Assembly: GCF_000160135.1 (NCBI RefSeq) | Contig: NZ_GG729935.1 | Location: forward strand, 76,288 to 140,287 | Direction: 5' to 3' | From: Oribacterium sp. oral taxon 078 str. F0262 | GTDB taxonomy: Bacteria > Bacillota > Clostridia > Lachnospirales > Lachnospiraceae | Length of the DNA: 64,000 bases | Part shown: positions 42,503 to 51,904 of the stretch, piece after piece | Numbering within the stretch: the first letter of the stretch is position 1 | Layout of the letters: every line of letters starts with the position of its first letter | Notes under the pieces: generated by a model | What the model saw: only the letters and a program-made list of their open reading frames with translations | What the model was told of the DNA's origin: nothing | The model's database searches: none | Position numbers and translations under genes: made by a program

Positions 42503-43336
42503 TCAGAGCACGTCTGAAAAATGCGGGCGCAGTTTTCCGAAGAAGCGAAGCCCTGCGAAAAAGATCACGATCGTAAGTCCCCAAAAGTAAATGCCCAGCT
42601 TCGGCCGCATCCAAAACGGGCTCCCGGTGATCATGGAATCCCGGTATCCCGCCACAATATAATAAAAGGGGTTCAGTTTCAATATAACAGAAACCCAGGG
42701 TGCCTTCGAGAAAAAGAGCTTCTCATCGTACATGATCGGACACATCCAGATGCCAAACTGGAGCAGGATGCCGACGATCTGCTGCATATCCTTGAAAAAG
42801 ACATTGACCGCGCTCGTGAGATAGCCCAGTCCCAGCGCAAACATCGCCGCCGCAAAGCTGTAGTAGAAGCACTGGATCCAGGAGAGCATCGGCATCCTGC
42901 CGTTCACGAGATAGAAAACCAGCATGACCGCGAAAAAGAAGAGGTGGACAAAGCTGCAGCTGATCAGCTTGATGATCGGGAGGAGCTCTACCGGGAAGAC
43001 GACCTTCTTCACAAGATAACTGTATTCCTGAAGGATGCCGGTGATCATATTCATCGCTTCCGAGAAGAAAAACCAGGGCACGATGCCGGGGACCAGCCAG
43101 GCTGTATAGCTCACATTCGGCACCGGAGGAGCGGACTTAAAGCCATAGGGGCCGAAGATAAAGGCATAGATCGCGATCGTAACAAGGGGCTGGATGAACA
43201 TCCATACCATGCCGAAGTAGGACCCGACGAAGCGCTTCCGAAAATCCGCCGCCGCAAGCTCTAAAATCATGCGCCTCCGCGCTTTAATATCCTTCAATAA
43301 TTGCAGTACCGTTCTCATAACCTTCCCTGTATCCAT
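42503..43336 (-). CDS. Polysaccharide/teichoic-acid ABC exporter permease (TagG/Wzm-like)
   Basis: A 277-residue ABC-2 permease with six hydrophobic segments. The cytoplasmic start (ILELAAADFRKRFVGSYFGM) and GLGYLTSAVNVFFKDMQQIV are typical of Wzm/TagG/RfbA permeases that export lipid-linked polysaccharide or teichoic acid. No matching Wzt/TagH ATPase is found within the window on either side, which is unusual because the two are normally adjacent. A second ATG at 43318 is a possible start. A 418-base non-coding stretch lies upstream. Confidence 0.88.
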   Translation of the reverse strand: MDTGKVMRTVLQLLKDIKARRRMILELAAADFRKRFVGSYFGMVWMFIQPLVTIAIYAFIFGPYGFKSAPPVPNVSYTAWLVPGIVPWFFFSEAMNMITGILQEYSYLVKKVVFPVELLPIIKLISCSFVHLFFFAVMLVFYLVNGRMPMLSWIQCFYYSFAAAMFALGLGYLTSAVNVFFKDMQQIVGILLQFGIWMCPIMYDEKLFFSKAPWVSVILKLNPFYYIVAGYRDSMITGSPFWMRPKLGIYFWGLTIVIFFAGLRFFGKLRPHFSDVL

Positions 43337-43754
43337 CCGGGGTTCCGAGGCATCCTCCCCGTTCCCTCTCCATGCCGCTGTCAGTATTTGCGGGCCGCCT
43401 CAGCGTTTTCCTGTGATTTTCTCCGCCCAAAGCAGAACGCTCCCGCTTCCGCTGCCCTCTCCCGCGGCAAATATAAGCGATGGAAGCCGGTAAAGCGCCG
43501 GATAGAGGATCAGGCAGAAAGAAACGAAAAGGGCGTCGGCAATGCCACCATGATATCACACAATTGCAGGACCTTCCCGCGGCATCCATTAAAAAACAAT
43601 GAATTTTTCAGAATATTTTCGACATTATTACATTTTTTGTCTCTTTATCCCGCCTTTTATCTCCTTATCCCGCGTTTTATTTCTTTATCTTGTGTTTTAT
43701 CTCTTCCCCCCGCTGTGATCGAAAGAAGAGCGCGTTCCCGTCTCGATGGATGCC
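43337..43754. other. Intergenic region upstream of the TagG-like permease
   Basis: No gene is visible. The right half is A+T-rich and contains three adjacent 20-base repeats (43641-43700). The sequence TGATCGAAAGAAGAG (near 43720) is an imperfect copy of TGATCGAAAGGAGAG, which lies at the end of the DUF2142 gene (near 43785), pointing to a small duplication. Confidence 0.5.
43641..43700 (-). repeat. Three direct 20-bp repeats
   Basis: The units 43641-43660, 43661-43680 and 43681-43700 read leftward as ATAAAAGGCGGGATAAAGAG, ATAAAACGCGGGATAAGGAG and ATAAAACACAAGATAAAGAA. Exact 20-base phasing puts them on nearly the same helix face. They lie 305 bases before the permease start and could be an operator. 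Confidence 0.7.
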
Positions 43755-45782
43755 CTAGCTCCGCCCCGCTATGATCGAAAGGAGAGCAAGCAGGAGCCCC
43801 GCATTTAAAAGAAATTCGAGAAAGAGAAGGATCGGCGCCGGGGCACTGAGTCCCCACCCTGCCTTTCTTTTCCGGCTCTTCCTCTCCCTCCTCCGAAAGA
43901 TTCCGGAAAAGGCTCTGCTTTGTCCCGGGAGAGGCGCCGCTCTCTCCTTCTCTTTGAGATCCTTCGTCCCCTTCTCTCCTCCTTCCGGGCCCTTTCGCAT
44001 CTTTCCGAAGCTCTCTTCCTTCTCCTCCTTCTCCTTCTCCTCATTAGAGGCGAGTGCCTTCCCCTTATCCGAGACAGGTTCCTTCCCCTTCCTCTCATCG
44101 GAAGCGGGCAAGCTCTCTCCGGTTTCAGTCTCTGTCAGAGCGGGAGCGGCTTCCGCCTTTTTCTCCCCTGCCTCCCGCGTGGGGAAGAGCGCAGCTTCCG
44201 CAGGCTTTGGGCCTTCCCCGCTTCCCCGCTCTATCTTTTCTATCTTTTCTGCCTTTTCTATCTTTTCGTTTCCGGAAAGCCGGGAGGGTGCAGAGGATCC
44301 CGCGGAAGTCTTGCTCTCCTTCCCGGAGAATGCGGCCGGGGCTGCCGCGGCCTTCCCTCCCGCTCTCCATAGACTCCGCCCTCCAAAGAAGGAGAGGAGG
44401 AGCATCGGAAGCGCCGGAAGGAAATACCTGCCCTGCACACCGAGGACATAGTCTGTCCCCTTCGGAGTGTAAGCACTCAGCATGCTCGCGAGGATCGTCA
44501 CGACGAGAAGTACCGGAGTGAGGAGGAAGCAAAGCCTTTGCAGGAGCGAAAGCCCCCTCTCTCCCCTCCGGGTAAAAATCCCCTGCAATAGGACAATGAG
44601 GTAGAAGAGCCCCACCAGGAAGATCGGAGCACCGAGCCCCTGATCGAAGTGGCCCAGCGGATGCCCCACCATGGTGAAGAGATACTCCTCCCCCTTGATC
44701 TGAAAGCTGTTTCTCAGGATCTTCAGAAAGATCACAGGCGTTTTCAGGGTCCCGATGAGATTATAGGTCTCGGCGGCGCTCCCCGTCGCGGCGGCATCCG
44801 CATAATTCACCGCTCCTCCCGATGGGTGAAGATAGCGGGAGAGCTCCTGAAAATTCATAAGGAGCAGGGAGAGCGCAATGAGAGAGGCGATCCCGAAAAT
44901 CATGAGGAAGTAGCTTCCGATATTCTTCCACTTCCGAACCGGCACCGAGAAGCAGCCCAGGAAGAGGAGGGAATAGACCATCTTGCAGGGGGAGAGCAGG
45001 AAGGCCAGGATGCCGATCTCCAGGAAATCACTCAGCCCGGGCCCCTGCTCCCGGGTCGCGAGGTCCGTGAGCGCCGCTGTGAGATAGAAGCTAAGCCCCA
45101 GGATGAAGGCATCGTAGGAAAGGGAGCCCGCGAGCTCCAGCACCATGGGAAAAAGCGCGACTGAGAGGAGGACCTCCTTCCCAAACGGCAGCTGCCGCAC
45201 GGCGAGCGTCGTGAGGATGGAGAAGAGGAGGAGGTTAAAGAGCCTCCCGAAAAAGACCAGTCCGAAGCCGCCCAGTCTCAGCACCCTCGCAAGGGAAAAG
45301 CCAAGAGCGGGGAAGAGATAGGCGAAAAAGCTCGTGTGCACCGGCTCCTGCAGGGTAAAATGATAGCCCTTCTCTCCCGTCGAGAAGATCCCCCTCCGGA
45401 AGAGCTCCTCATAGCTTCTCCCCGTAAGATGCATGCCGATCACGGTCGCATTGTCCGGGTCCCCGTCCTCCGGCCAGTCATCCAAAAAGACATCCTCCGT
45501 CCGGATCAAAAGTCTCCCCTCCTCGTCCCGCATGGGCTCCGGCTTTCCGATCAGCACATTGGAGAGCTCATAGACACCGACATAATGCGCGACCTCATCC
45601 GGAGCGGAGAGCGGCATCAGCACAAGGGAATATAAAAAGCCAAGGCCAAAGAGCAGGGAAAAGGAGAGGAGGCAGAGCCTCTCCCTCCGAAGGAAGAGGA
45701 GAAGGAGAGCCGCGAGCAGCAAAAGCAGGATAAAAATGAAGAAAAACCAGGGGAAGGGAAAAGAAGACAGCTCCGGATTCAT
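43755..45782 (-). CDS. DUF2142 polytopic membrane protein with a disordered insert
   Basis: A 675-residue membrane protein. The DUF2142 core, with SAPDEVAHYVGVYELS after the second hydrophobic segment and about twelve segments in total, is like the glycosyltransferase-C-type proteins of surface-polymer loci. The string GVQGRYFLPALPMLLLSF closes the core. Then about 150 residues rich in Lys, Glu, Ala and Ser (with repeats such as KIEKAEKIEKIE) precede a final membrane helix. The start at ATG 45782 overlaps the DUF2304 gene by four bases; the open frame upstream translates that gene in another frame. Confidence 0.85.
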   Translation of the reverse strand: MNPELSSFPFPWFFFIFILLLLLAALLLLFLRRERLCLLSFSLLFGLGFLYSLVLMPLSAPDEVAHYVGVYELSNVLIGKPEPMRDEEGRLLIRTEDVFLDDWPEDGDPDNATVIGMHLTGRSYEELFRRGIFSTGEKGYHFTLQEPVHTSFFAYLFPALGFSLARVLRLGGFGLVFFGRLFNLLLFSILTTLAVRQLPFGKEVLLSVALFPMVLELAGSLSYDAFILGLSFYLTAALTDLATREQGPGLSDFLEIGILAFLLSPCKMVYSLLFLGCFSVPVRKWKNIGSYFLMIFGIASLIALSLLLMNFQELSRYLHPSGGAVNYADAAATGSAAETYNLIGTLKTPVIFLKILRNSFQIKGEEYLFTMVGHPLGHFDQGLGAPIFLVGLFYLIVLLQGIFTRRGERGLSLLQRLCFLLTPVLLVVTILASMLSAYTPKGTDYVLGVQGRYFLPALPMLLLSFFGGRSLWRAGGKAAAAPAAFSGKESKTSAGSSAPSRLSGNEKIEKAEKIEKIERGSGEGPKPAEAALFPTREAGEKKAEAAPALTETETGESLPASDERKGKEPVSDKGKALASNEEKEKEEKEESFGKMRKGPEGGEKGTKDLKEKERAAPLPGQSRAFSGIFRRRERKSRKRKAGWGLSAPAPILLFLEFLLNAGLLLALLSIIAGRS

Positions 45783-46159
45783 CGCGTCTCCTCTCCGGGG
45801 AGGCCCCTGAAGCTCTCCTCTTCCCTCTCCCTGTTCTGAAAAAGCGCAAATTCCTGCGCCAGGGTCCGAAGCTTCTCCTCCAGCCTCCCAAGCTGCATAT
45901 TGACATGGAAGAGCCGGAGAAGGAGCAGGAAGATGATAAAGAGGAAGAGGAAGTTCGGCGTGGAGTAGATGCCGAGCGCCGCTGCCGCCCGGTCCGCGAG
46001 TGCCGGAAAGAGCGCAAAAAGCACAAAAAGCAGCGAGAGCAGGATCCAAAACACCGTCTCCTCGATCCGGATCCTGGATTTTCGGATCTTTCGGTTCAAT
46101 ACCCAGAAGGTCGCCCCTGAGACAAGGATCAGGATCATTCGAAAGAACGTCGTCATCAT
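45779..46159 (-). CDS. DUF2304 small membrane protein
   Basis: A 126-residue protein with three hydrophobic segments in the first 90 residues followed by a predicted helical cytoplasmic tail (LGRLEEKLRTLAQEFALF). DUF2304 proteins regularly accompany family 2 glycosyltransferases and DUF2142 proteins, as here. The start ATG at 46159 overlaps the glycosyltransferase stop (ATGA) and follows AGGAGGAAA. Confidence 0.82.
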   Translation of the reverse strand: MMTTFFRMILILVSGATFWVLNRKIRKSRIRIEETVFWILLSLLFVLFALFPALADRAAAALGIYSTPNFLFLFIIFLLLLRLFHVNMQLGRLEEKLRTLAQEFALFQNREREEESFRGLPGEETR

Positions 46160-47094
46160 TTTCCTCCTCTTCTTCTCCAATAGCCCTTGTTCATACTGAG
46201 GGCGGAGCGCAGTCTCCCGGGGAGTCTCCGATAATTTTTCCCGAGAAGGTAGCCGAGATACTTGCAGCCGGACTTCCATAGGAGGGCGGGGATTTTCCAG
46301 GCTCTTCCCTCTCTCAGAAGCTCCCTGAGGTTTCCCTTTATCAGCCGTTTTCCCTCTCCCTCCGGCCGAAGATCGGAAAAAATCTCCGGGTGCTCCGCCT
46401 GTGATACGCCGAGATCGAAGTTCCGCCGAAGCTGCTGGAGACCCGAGTAGCAGTGCGCATGATAGACCTCCGCCTCCGCCTCATAGGCGATCCGATAACC
46501 GAGCCGAAGGAGGCGGGCCGCATAGACCATGTCTTCATTGAAGATCATCGGACTGGGAAAGCCCCCCAGCCTGTCGAAAAGATCTCTCCGGTAAGCGCAG
46601 CAGACATTGGACATGAAGTAGGTCTTGATCGAAAGGCGCGGCAGATCCTCGATGGACTTCACAAAGGACTGCTCCGGATAATTAAAGCGCCTCGCATAGC
46701 TCTCATCAAAGGAGCTCTCCTTCGTCGCAAGCTGTCTCCCATAGACAGCTCCGATCCTCTCCCCGCGAAGGAAGGCCGCAGAGAGCCTCTCCGTGAGCTC
46801 CGTACTCCGGGGCACCGCATCGTCTGTCAGCATGAGAAAGAGCTCGGAATCCGAGAAGGAGACGCCGAGATTTCTGCTTCCGCCGTGGTCGAAGTCCCGC
46901 TTCTCAATGTGGTGGAGCTCCAGGCGCTCCCCGGCCGCTTCCCTCGCCCTCTCCTCATCGAAAAAGCGTCTCTCCGTATTCACCACAATGATCTTTCCGA
47001 GGGGAAGGCGCTGCTTTTTCAGCATGGCGAGGAGCTGGTAGAATTTCTCCCCCGGGCGGTAGCTCGGTATGATGGCATCCATCGTCTGATTCAT
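46156..47094 (-). CDS. Family 2 glycosyltransferase (rhamnosyltransferase-like)
   Basis: A 312-residue GT-A enzyme. The nucleotide-sugar site is DAIIPSYRPGEKF at the N-terminus, the metal site is MLTDDAVPRS (DxD variant), and the acceptor/base region is IFNEDMVYAARLLRLGYRI. The motif DHGGSRNLG is common in dTDP-rhamnosyltransferases. It is translationally coupled to DUF2304. AAGAGAGAA precedes the ATG. Confidence 0.88.
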   Translation of the reverse strand: MNQTMDAIIPSYRPGEKFYQLLAMLKKQRLPLGKIIVVNTERRFFDEERAREAAGERLELHHIEKRDFDHGGSRNLGVSFSDSELFLMLTDDAVPRSTELTERLSAAFLRGERIGAVYGRQLATKESSFDESYARRFNYPEQSFVKSIEDLPRLSIKTYFMSNVCCAYRRDLFDRLGGFPSPMIFNEDMVYAARLLRLGYRIAYEAEAEVYHAHCYSGLQQLRRNFDLGVSQAEHPEIFSDLRPEGEGKRLIKGNLRELLREGRAWKIPALLWKSGCKYLGYLLGKNYRRLPGRLRSALSMNKGYWRRRGGK

Positions 47095-47300
47095 TTCTCT
47101 CTTCCCTTCCTCTTTCCTGCCTTCCCTTTCCGCTTTACTGCCCCTCTCCCTGCCATGTCCTGCTCTCCTCCTCGCTTTCCGTCCTCCGGCACGCCTTCCC
47201 TTTCCCTCTCTCTGTCCGTCCTCTCTCCCAGCGATGCTCTCTCTTCTCTTTCTCCGCTTCTTCCCGTCCTCTCCCCGTCATCCGGCCGTTTCTCTCCCGC

Positions 47301-48614
47301 TTACTCCGCCTGCCCTTCCCGCGTTCCGTTTTTCCCGCCGTCCTGCATCCTCCAAAGCCCCCGGAGCACGGAAAGGCTGAAGAAAAGGAAGAGGATGGCC
47401 ATCAGGAAAAGGTAGCAAATTGCCCCTCCCAGGATCCCGGCGCACTGCACCGCGCGGTCCGCGGAAACGAGAGCAAGCAAGGATACGAGGACATAGGAGA
47501 AAAAGATCGTCCCCTGGCGCCGCATCGTCACAAGGATATAGTACTGCACATTCGCGAGCGCGTAAAAGCCTCCCCCCGCAATCAGGATCAGGAAGGCCAG
47601 GATCTCCCGGAGCAGTGCCCCGCGATAGCGCATTCCGAGAAGGAGCTCGAAGATCTGAAGCCCGAATTCGCCGAGGATCAGACTCGTGAGAGAGATGCCG
47701 AGCGCCATGAGGAAGACCGCGAGGATCAGAAAGCGGCAGCTTCGCGAAAAGTCCTCATACCTTCCCTCCCTCCGCTCTGTCGCAAGGCGCGTGAGCATCG
47801 GGCGGATCAGGAAATTCGCGACAAGATAGATGAAGGAGGTCGGCATGAAGAGGACATTGAAAATGCCGGAGCTCTCCGAACCGAGCCTGAGATCCAGAGC
47901 ATACTTCGAGGCGGAAAAGATGTAGAAGTCCAAAAAGGCGGAGAGAAAGAGAAAGGAAGTGCTCCGCAAAAGCCGGAGGCTCCTTCCCCTCCTTTTCTCT
48001 CCCGAAAAGACCTCGCTTCCGGGAAGCTCTCCCAGGGACCTGAGAGGGAGAAGCGCAAAAAGATAAAGGCCAAGAAGCTGTGTGAGATCCATGAGGATGC
48101 AGGAGAAAAGCATATTCCCCGTGACAAGAAGGCTCAGCATCAGGCTCAGCATGGAAAGCCCCGTCCGGAAAAAAAGCGACTGCCCGGCGAGGTAGAGCCT
48201 GCCGCGGCGCTGGAGCTCCGATTCATAGACATCGGAAAAGCCGTCCAGAAGCTTATAAAAGGAAAGCAGAAAAAGAAGCTCCGCCTTGATCCCGTCATAG
48301 CTTCCGATCGAAACCATCAGCCAGAGGAAGAGGAGGGAGGAAAGAAGCGCGAAAAGGGAAGAGAGTCTCCTCGCAAAGTGATACTCCGAAAAGCGGTACT
48401 CCCCCGCCATATCCGTGATCTGGAACGGGCGGATCCCAAAATAGGCGATGATGAAAATTTGCTGTCCGAAGGTGGAGAAGCCGAAGCCGAAGATCCCTCC
48501 GTCCCGCGGCCCCATGAGGCGAAGCACGAAAAAAGAAAGCACCATGGAAGCGAGCGCATACAGCAGGCTCCCCGCCGCATTCCAAAAAACATCATTTCTC
48601 CAAAGCTTCCTCAT
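47301..48614 (-). CDS. Polysaccharide flippase (Wzx/MATE-like)
   Basis: A 437-residue protein with about 12-14 hydrophobic segments; the beginning (WNAAGSLLYALASMVLSFFV) is typical of oligosaccharide flippases. It should move undecaprenyl-linked units across the membrane. The start at ATG 48614 overlaps the previous glycosyltransferase by four bases; the open frame upstream lies in that gene. The 200 bases between its end and the next gene are nearly pure pyrimidine on the plus strand. Confidence 0.85.
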   Translation of the reverse strand: MRKLWRNDVFWNAAGSLLYALASMVLSFFVLRLMGPRDGGIFGFGFSTFGQQIFIIAYFGIRPFQITDMAGEYRFSEYHFARRLSSLFALLSSLLFLWLMVSIGSYDGIKAELLFLLSFYKLLDGFSDVYESELQRRGRLYLAGQSLFFRTGLSMLSLMLSLLVTGNMLFSCILMDLTQLLGLYLFALLPLRSLGELPGSEVFSGEKRRGRSLRLLRSTSFLFLSAFLDFYIFSASKYALDLRLGSESSGIFNVLFMPTSFIYLVANFLIRPMLTRLATERREGRYEDFSRSCRFLILAVFLMALGISLTSLILGEFGLQIFELLLGMRYRGALLREILAFLILIAGGGFYALANVQYYILVTMRRQGTIFFSYVLVSLLALVSADRAVQCAGILGGAICYLFLMAILFLFFSLSVLRGLWRMQDGGKNGTREGQAE

Positions 48615-49369
48615 CCCTTCCCCGTTCTCCCATCCTCTCTTCCCCCGCGAAAATACTGGATCAGAAGGATGGAGATCAGCATCCGCGCCATGTATTTTGC
48701 CGCGTTCAAGGGCCTGAGATAGGACTCCCCCGCCCGTCTCTCCCGGACCTCTACCGCCACCTCCGCGATCCGGCATCCCCGCCGGATCAGATAGGATATG
48801 GTATCCGGCTCCGGACCATAGTTTAAGCGAAGCGCGAAATCCTCGATCACCGTTTTCCGGTAGAGCCGAAGCCCGCAGGTCGGGTCCGTCAATTTCTTCC
48901 CCGTGCTCAGGAAAATCGCGAGGGAGATGAGCCGGGAGCCGAGCTCTCTCATGCTGCCCCCCCGCTTCTTTTGGAGGAAGCGGGAGCCGAGCACGATGTC
49001 ATACTCTCCTTCCTTCATCTTCTCCAGGAGAAGACGAACATCCTCCGCCCTGTGCTGCCCGTCCCCGTCGAACTGGGCCGCATAGGAGTAGCCCTCCCGG
49101 AGCGCATACTTCATTCCCGTCTGGAAGCAGCCTGCGAGCCCCAGATTCACCGGGAGCTCGATATAGTTCCATCCCCTCTCCCGGCAAAGCTCCGCCGTCC
49201 CGTCCGTGGAGCCGTCGGAGACGACGATGTAGTCGATCCCCTCCCCCGAGAGCAGAATGTCCGAGATCACAGCGGGGAGATTCTCCCTCTCATTATAGGC
49301 CGGGATCACGAGGAGCAGCTCTCCTCTCCTCCTCTTCTCCGCTCTCCCGCTCATCGCTTCATTCTGCAT
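48611..49369 (-). CDS. Family 2 glycosyltransferase (dolichyl/polyprenyl-phosphate sugar synthase-like)
   Basis: A 252-residue protein with VIPAYNERENLP, VVSDGSTDGT, QFDGDGQH (DxD) and TDPTCGLRLYRK, the pattern of polyprenyl-phosphate mannosyl/glucosyltransferases (DPM1-like). It has no long membrane tail. GAGGAAA precedes the ATG. It overlaps the ATP-grasp gene by 19 bases and the flippase by four. Confidence 0.88.
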   Translation of the reverse strand: MQNEAMSGRAEKRRRGELLLVIPAYNERENLPAVISDILLSGEGIDYIVVSDGSTDGTAELCRERGWNYIELPVNLGLAGCFQTGMKYALREGYSYAAQFDGDGQHRAEDVRLLLEKMKEGEYDIVLGSRFLQKKRGGSMRELGSRLISLAIFLSTGKKLTDPTCGLRLYRKTVIEDFALRLNYGPEPDTISYLIRRGCRIAEVAVEVRERRAGESYLRPLNAAKYMARMLISILLIQYFRGGREDGRTGKG

Positions 49370-50370
49370 TCTGTATATTTCCTCGTGAAATAGCCATAGC
49401 GGAGCGGGTAATCCGTCCGGAGCCTCTCCCCGTCAAAGATCCGGAGGCTCTCCTCCACCGCCGGAAAGCCGGAGAGCTCCGTGAAGGCCACGCCCCCGGA
49501 AAAGCGGGGATTGCACTCCACGAAATAATAGACGCCGGAGCCCTCGCCCCGGATGAACTCAAAATTCACGCAGCCTAGGATATTGAGCCTCTCTGCCAGA
49601 TATTCACAGACCCTCTGGAAATTCCGGTCCTGAAAAACACGCACGGACAGCCCTGCGCCGTTGGGAGTCCGGAGAAGCTCCTCCCGGGGGATGGATGCCG
49701 TATTTCCGAAGCGGTCCCGGAGGATATCCACCGTCACGACTCTTCCCCGGATGAGGGGCTGGGCGATATAGGAGGAAAGCCTCTCCTCCCCGCCCTCCCG
49801 AAGGATCACAGAGAGCGAAAAGCCGAGCTCATCCTCATTATGAATCCGGTAGAGCCCGCCGGAGGATCTCCCGTTGACCGGCTTTAAAATGAGCGGAAAG
49901 CTGAGAGCTTCGAAGTCGAGCTCCGACGCATACTCTGTCCGGATCGCCCGCACATTGGCCCGGCAGGAGCTGTCCTCCAGCTCATTCAAGGATCCGGCGA
50001 CCTTCCGGGCGAGGAGGTATTTGTCCCTCAGAAGCTCGATCTCCTCCTTCCCGCAGATGCAGAAAATGCCGTTTTCTGTCTCAAGCTCCTCCCGGTGCAG
50101 ATTCAGAAGGTCTACCTCGAGATCTATGAGCGGGAGGATTTTCTCCGGCCTCTCCCTCTCCAAAAGCTTCCGGAATGAGAAAAGATAGTCCTCTTCTTCC
50201 GCGGCGGGGGGAAGGCGGCAGAAGGCGTCGAGCTTCAGGCTTGCGGGAAGCCACTCCTCCGGGTAGATATCCGTCCCAACGACGCGGTAATTGAGCCTCC
50301 TGAGAGTCTCCAGTACGCAGTCCGCCGAAAAGGAACCGATCGCCGTCACAAGCGCTGTCTTTTCCTTCAT
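49351..50370 (-). CDS. ATP-grasp family ligase
   Basis: A 339-residue protein. The N-terminal pre-ATP-grasp domain (ALVTAIGSFSADCVLETLRR) is followed by the ATP-grasp fold with ILKPVNGRSSGGLYRI and the metal site FVECNPRFSGG. It resembles carbamoyl-phosphate-synthase-like ligases in polysaccharide loci that attach amino acids or carboxylates; the substrate cannot be read from sequence. GGAGGAAAGG precedes the ATG. First of an overlapping four-gene set. Confidence 0.85.
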   Translation of the reverse strand: MKEKTALVTAIGSFSADCVLETLRRLNYRVVGTDIYPEEWLPASLKLDAFCRLPPAAEEEDYLFSFRKLLERERPEKILPLIDLEVDLLNLHREELETENGIFCICGKEEIELLRDKYLLARKVAGSLNELEDSSCRANVRAIRTEYASELDFEALSFPLILKPVNGRSSGGLYRIHNEDELGFSLSVILREGGEERLSSYIAQPLIRGRVVTVDILRDRFGNTASIPREELLRTPNGAGLSVRVFQDRNFQRVCEYLAERLNILGCVNFEFIRGEGSGVYYFVECNPRFSGGVAFTELSGFPAVEESLRIFDGERLRTDYPLRYGYFTRKYTECRMKR

Positions 50371-50482
50371 CCTTTCCTCCCTCCCCGTCCTTCTCCTATA
50401 TTATATAAAGAGGCACATAAAGAGGCACAGAATTTTCCGCTTCCGCGCCCTGATCCTGACTCCCGAAGGCCGGTCTCCTCTC

Positions 50483-51613
50483 TCAGCGCTCCTCCAAAAC
50501 GATGCGGCAGATCCGGTCCACCTCCTCGAGCGGGAGCCCGGGATAGATCGGAAGCGTCAGAATCTCCCGGGAAATTCGTCCCGCGACCGGGGTCTCCCTC
50601 TCATCGTACTGCTCCCGGTAACAGCGGTAGGCGTTGACGCAGGGGTAGAAATACTTTCTCGCGTGGATTCCATTTTTCCCAAGCCTTTCAAAGATTGCAT
50701 CCCTCGAATAAGGGGCTCCGAAAAAGCGGACCGGCAGATAGGCATAATTGCTTTTTGTGTCGGGATCGGGCTCCGGGAACAGGATCCCCCTTCTCCCGCT
50801 CAGAATCTCCCGGTAGCGCTCAAATACCCGCTTCCTCCCCTCGATATACTCCGAAATGTGATTCAGATTGCAAAGCCCCATCGCCGCCGAAAATTCATTC
50901 ATCTTCCCATTCGCCCCGACGGATGCGACCTCCTCTTGCCCGAGGATTCCGAAATTTTTCAGCTCATAGAGCCTCTCCATAAGCTCCGGATCTTTTCTCC
51001 CCAGGCTCACTGCGCCGCCCTCAATCGTATGAAAGACCTTCGTGGCGTGGAAGGAAAACATCGAAGCATCACCATAGCTCCCCACTCCCCTTCCCTCATA
51101 GCTCTCTCCGAAGGCGTGGGCCGCATCATAGATCACCGGAATATGATATTTTCTTCCCATCTCCGAGAGCTTATGGACAGCGCAGATATTTCCATAGACA
51201 TGGACCGGAAGAATCGCGCAGGTATTCTCCGTGATCTTCTCCGGAAGCTTCTCTACATCTATCGTATAGTTCTTCTCCGTGATGTCGCAAAAGACCGGCT
51301 TCAGGCCGTTTCGCACGATCGCATGGGTCGTAGAGGCGAAGGTAAAGGGCGTCGTGATCACCTCGCCCTTCAGGGAAAAGGCCTGCAGCAGGAGCTCCAG
51401 CGCGCTGTGTCCGTTCACGAAAAGCTCCAGCTCCTCGACCCTAAGATAGCGCCGGAGTCTTTCGCGGAGCTCCTCGTGATACCTTCCCATATTGGTGAGC
51501 TGCGCGCTTTCCCAGATCTCTCTGAGCATCGCCTGATATTCCTCAATCGGCGGAAGGCTTGCTCTCGTCACATTGATGACAGCTTCCTCCGGCTTTCTCT
51601 GTCCCGCAGACAC
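50483..51613 (-). CDS. DegT/DnrJ/EryC1/StrS sugar aminotransferase
   Basis: A 376-residue PLP enzyme that aminates nucleotide-linked keto-sugars. The PLP lysine is Lys192 in FSFHATKVFHTIEGG; DAAHAFGE (163-170), VHVYGN and the C-terminal GIHARKYFYP are family strings. It starts at GTG 51613 with AAGGAG six bases upstream. It could supply an amino sugar for the polymer made by the neighbouring locus. Its leader carries structured repeat locus 3 and an adjoining degenerate copy. Confidence 0.92.
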   Translation of the reverse strand: MSAGQRKPEEAVINVTRASLPPIEEYQAMLREIWESAQLTNMGRYHEELRERLRRYLRVEELELFVNGHSALELLLQAFSLKGEVITTPFTFASTTHAIVRNGLKPVFCDITEKNYTIDVEKLPEKITENTCAILPVHVYGNICAVHKLSEMGRKYHIPVIYDAAHAFGESYEGRGVGSYGDASMFSFHATKVFHTIEGGAVSLGRKDPELMERLYELKNFGILGQEEVASVGANGKMNEFSAAMGLCNLNHISEYIEGRKRVFERYREILSGRRGILFPEPDPDTKSNYAYLPVRFFGAPYSRDAIFERLGKNGIHARKYFYPCVNAYRCYREQYDERETPVAGRISREILTLPIYPGLPLEEVDRICRIVLEER

Positions 51614-51725
51614 AGTTCTCCTTCCCGGACCGCCCCTTGCGGCGCCTCCCTCGATATTCCCGCGGTATTTCTACATAATCAACTCAATCCACTCAACATT
51701 TCTTCGATTTCACCTGTCTTCGCCG

Positions 51726-51904
51726 ACAATCGCGGCGGGTATTTTGTGACGCCCCGAGACATTCTTACATTTTCTGCGATTCCGCGTGTCTTAAGCTCAC
51801 TCCTCCTCTCTTATGCGAGCATAAGTCGGAGGAGCGGAAGGCCTATGATTCCGCATGCCTTCTTGACGATCTCGGTGAGCATTTGTGACACCCGAGACAT
51901 TCTT
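51726..51904 (-). repeat. Degenerate copies flanking structured repeat locus 3
   Basis: Two stretches (about 51726-51780 and 51863-51904) share a TTTTGTGAC / CCCGAGACATTCTTA pattern. The stretch 51785-51836 repeats the first arm of the main element (CTCCTCC and GGAGGAG around CTTATGC/GCATAAG). They look like partial duplicates of the main unit. Confidence 0.65.

Noticed and set aside
47095-47300. Regulatory region or gene in the polypyrimidine stretch between the flippase and glycosyltransferase genes
   Set aside because: It is a low-complexity C/T run without promoter, hairpin or frame; it fits the general purine-rich coding-strand bias.
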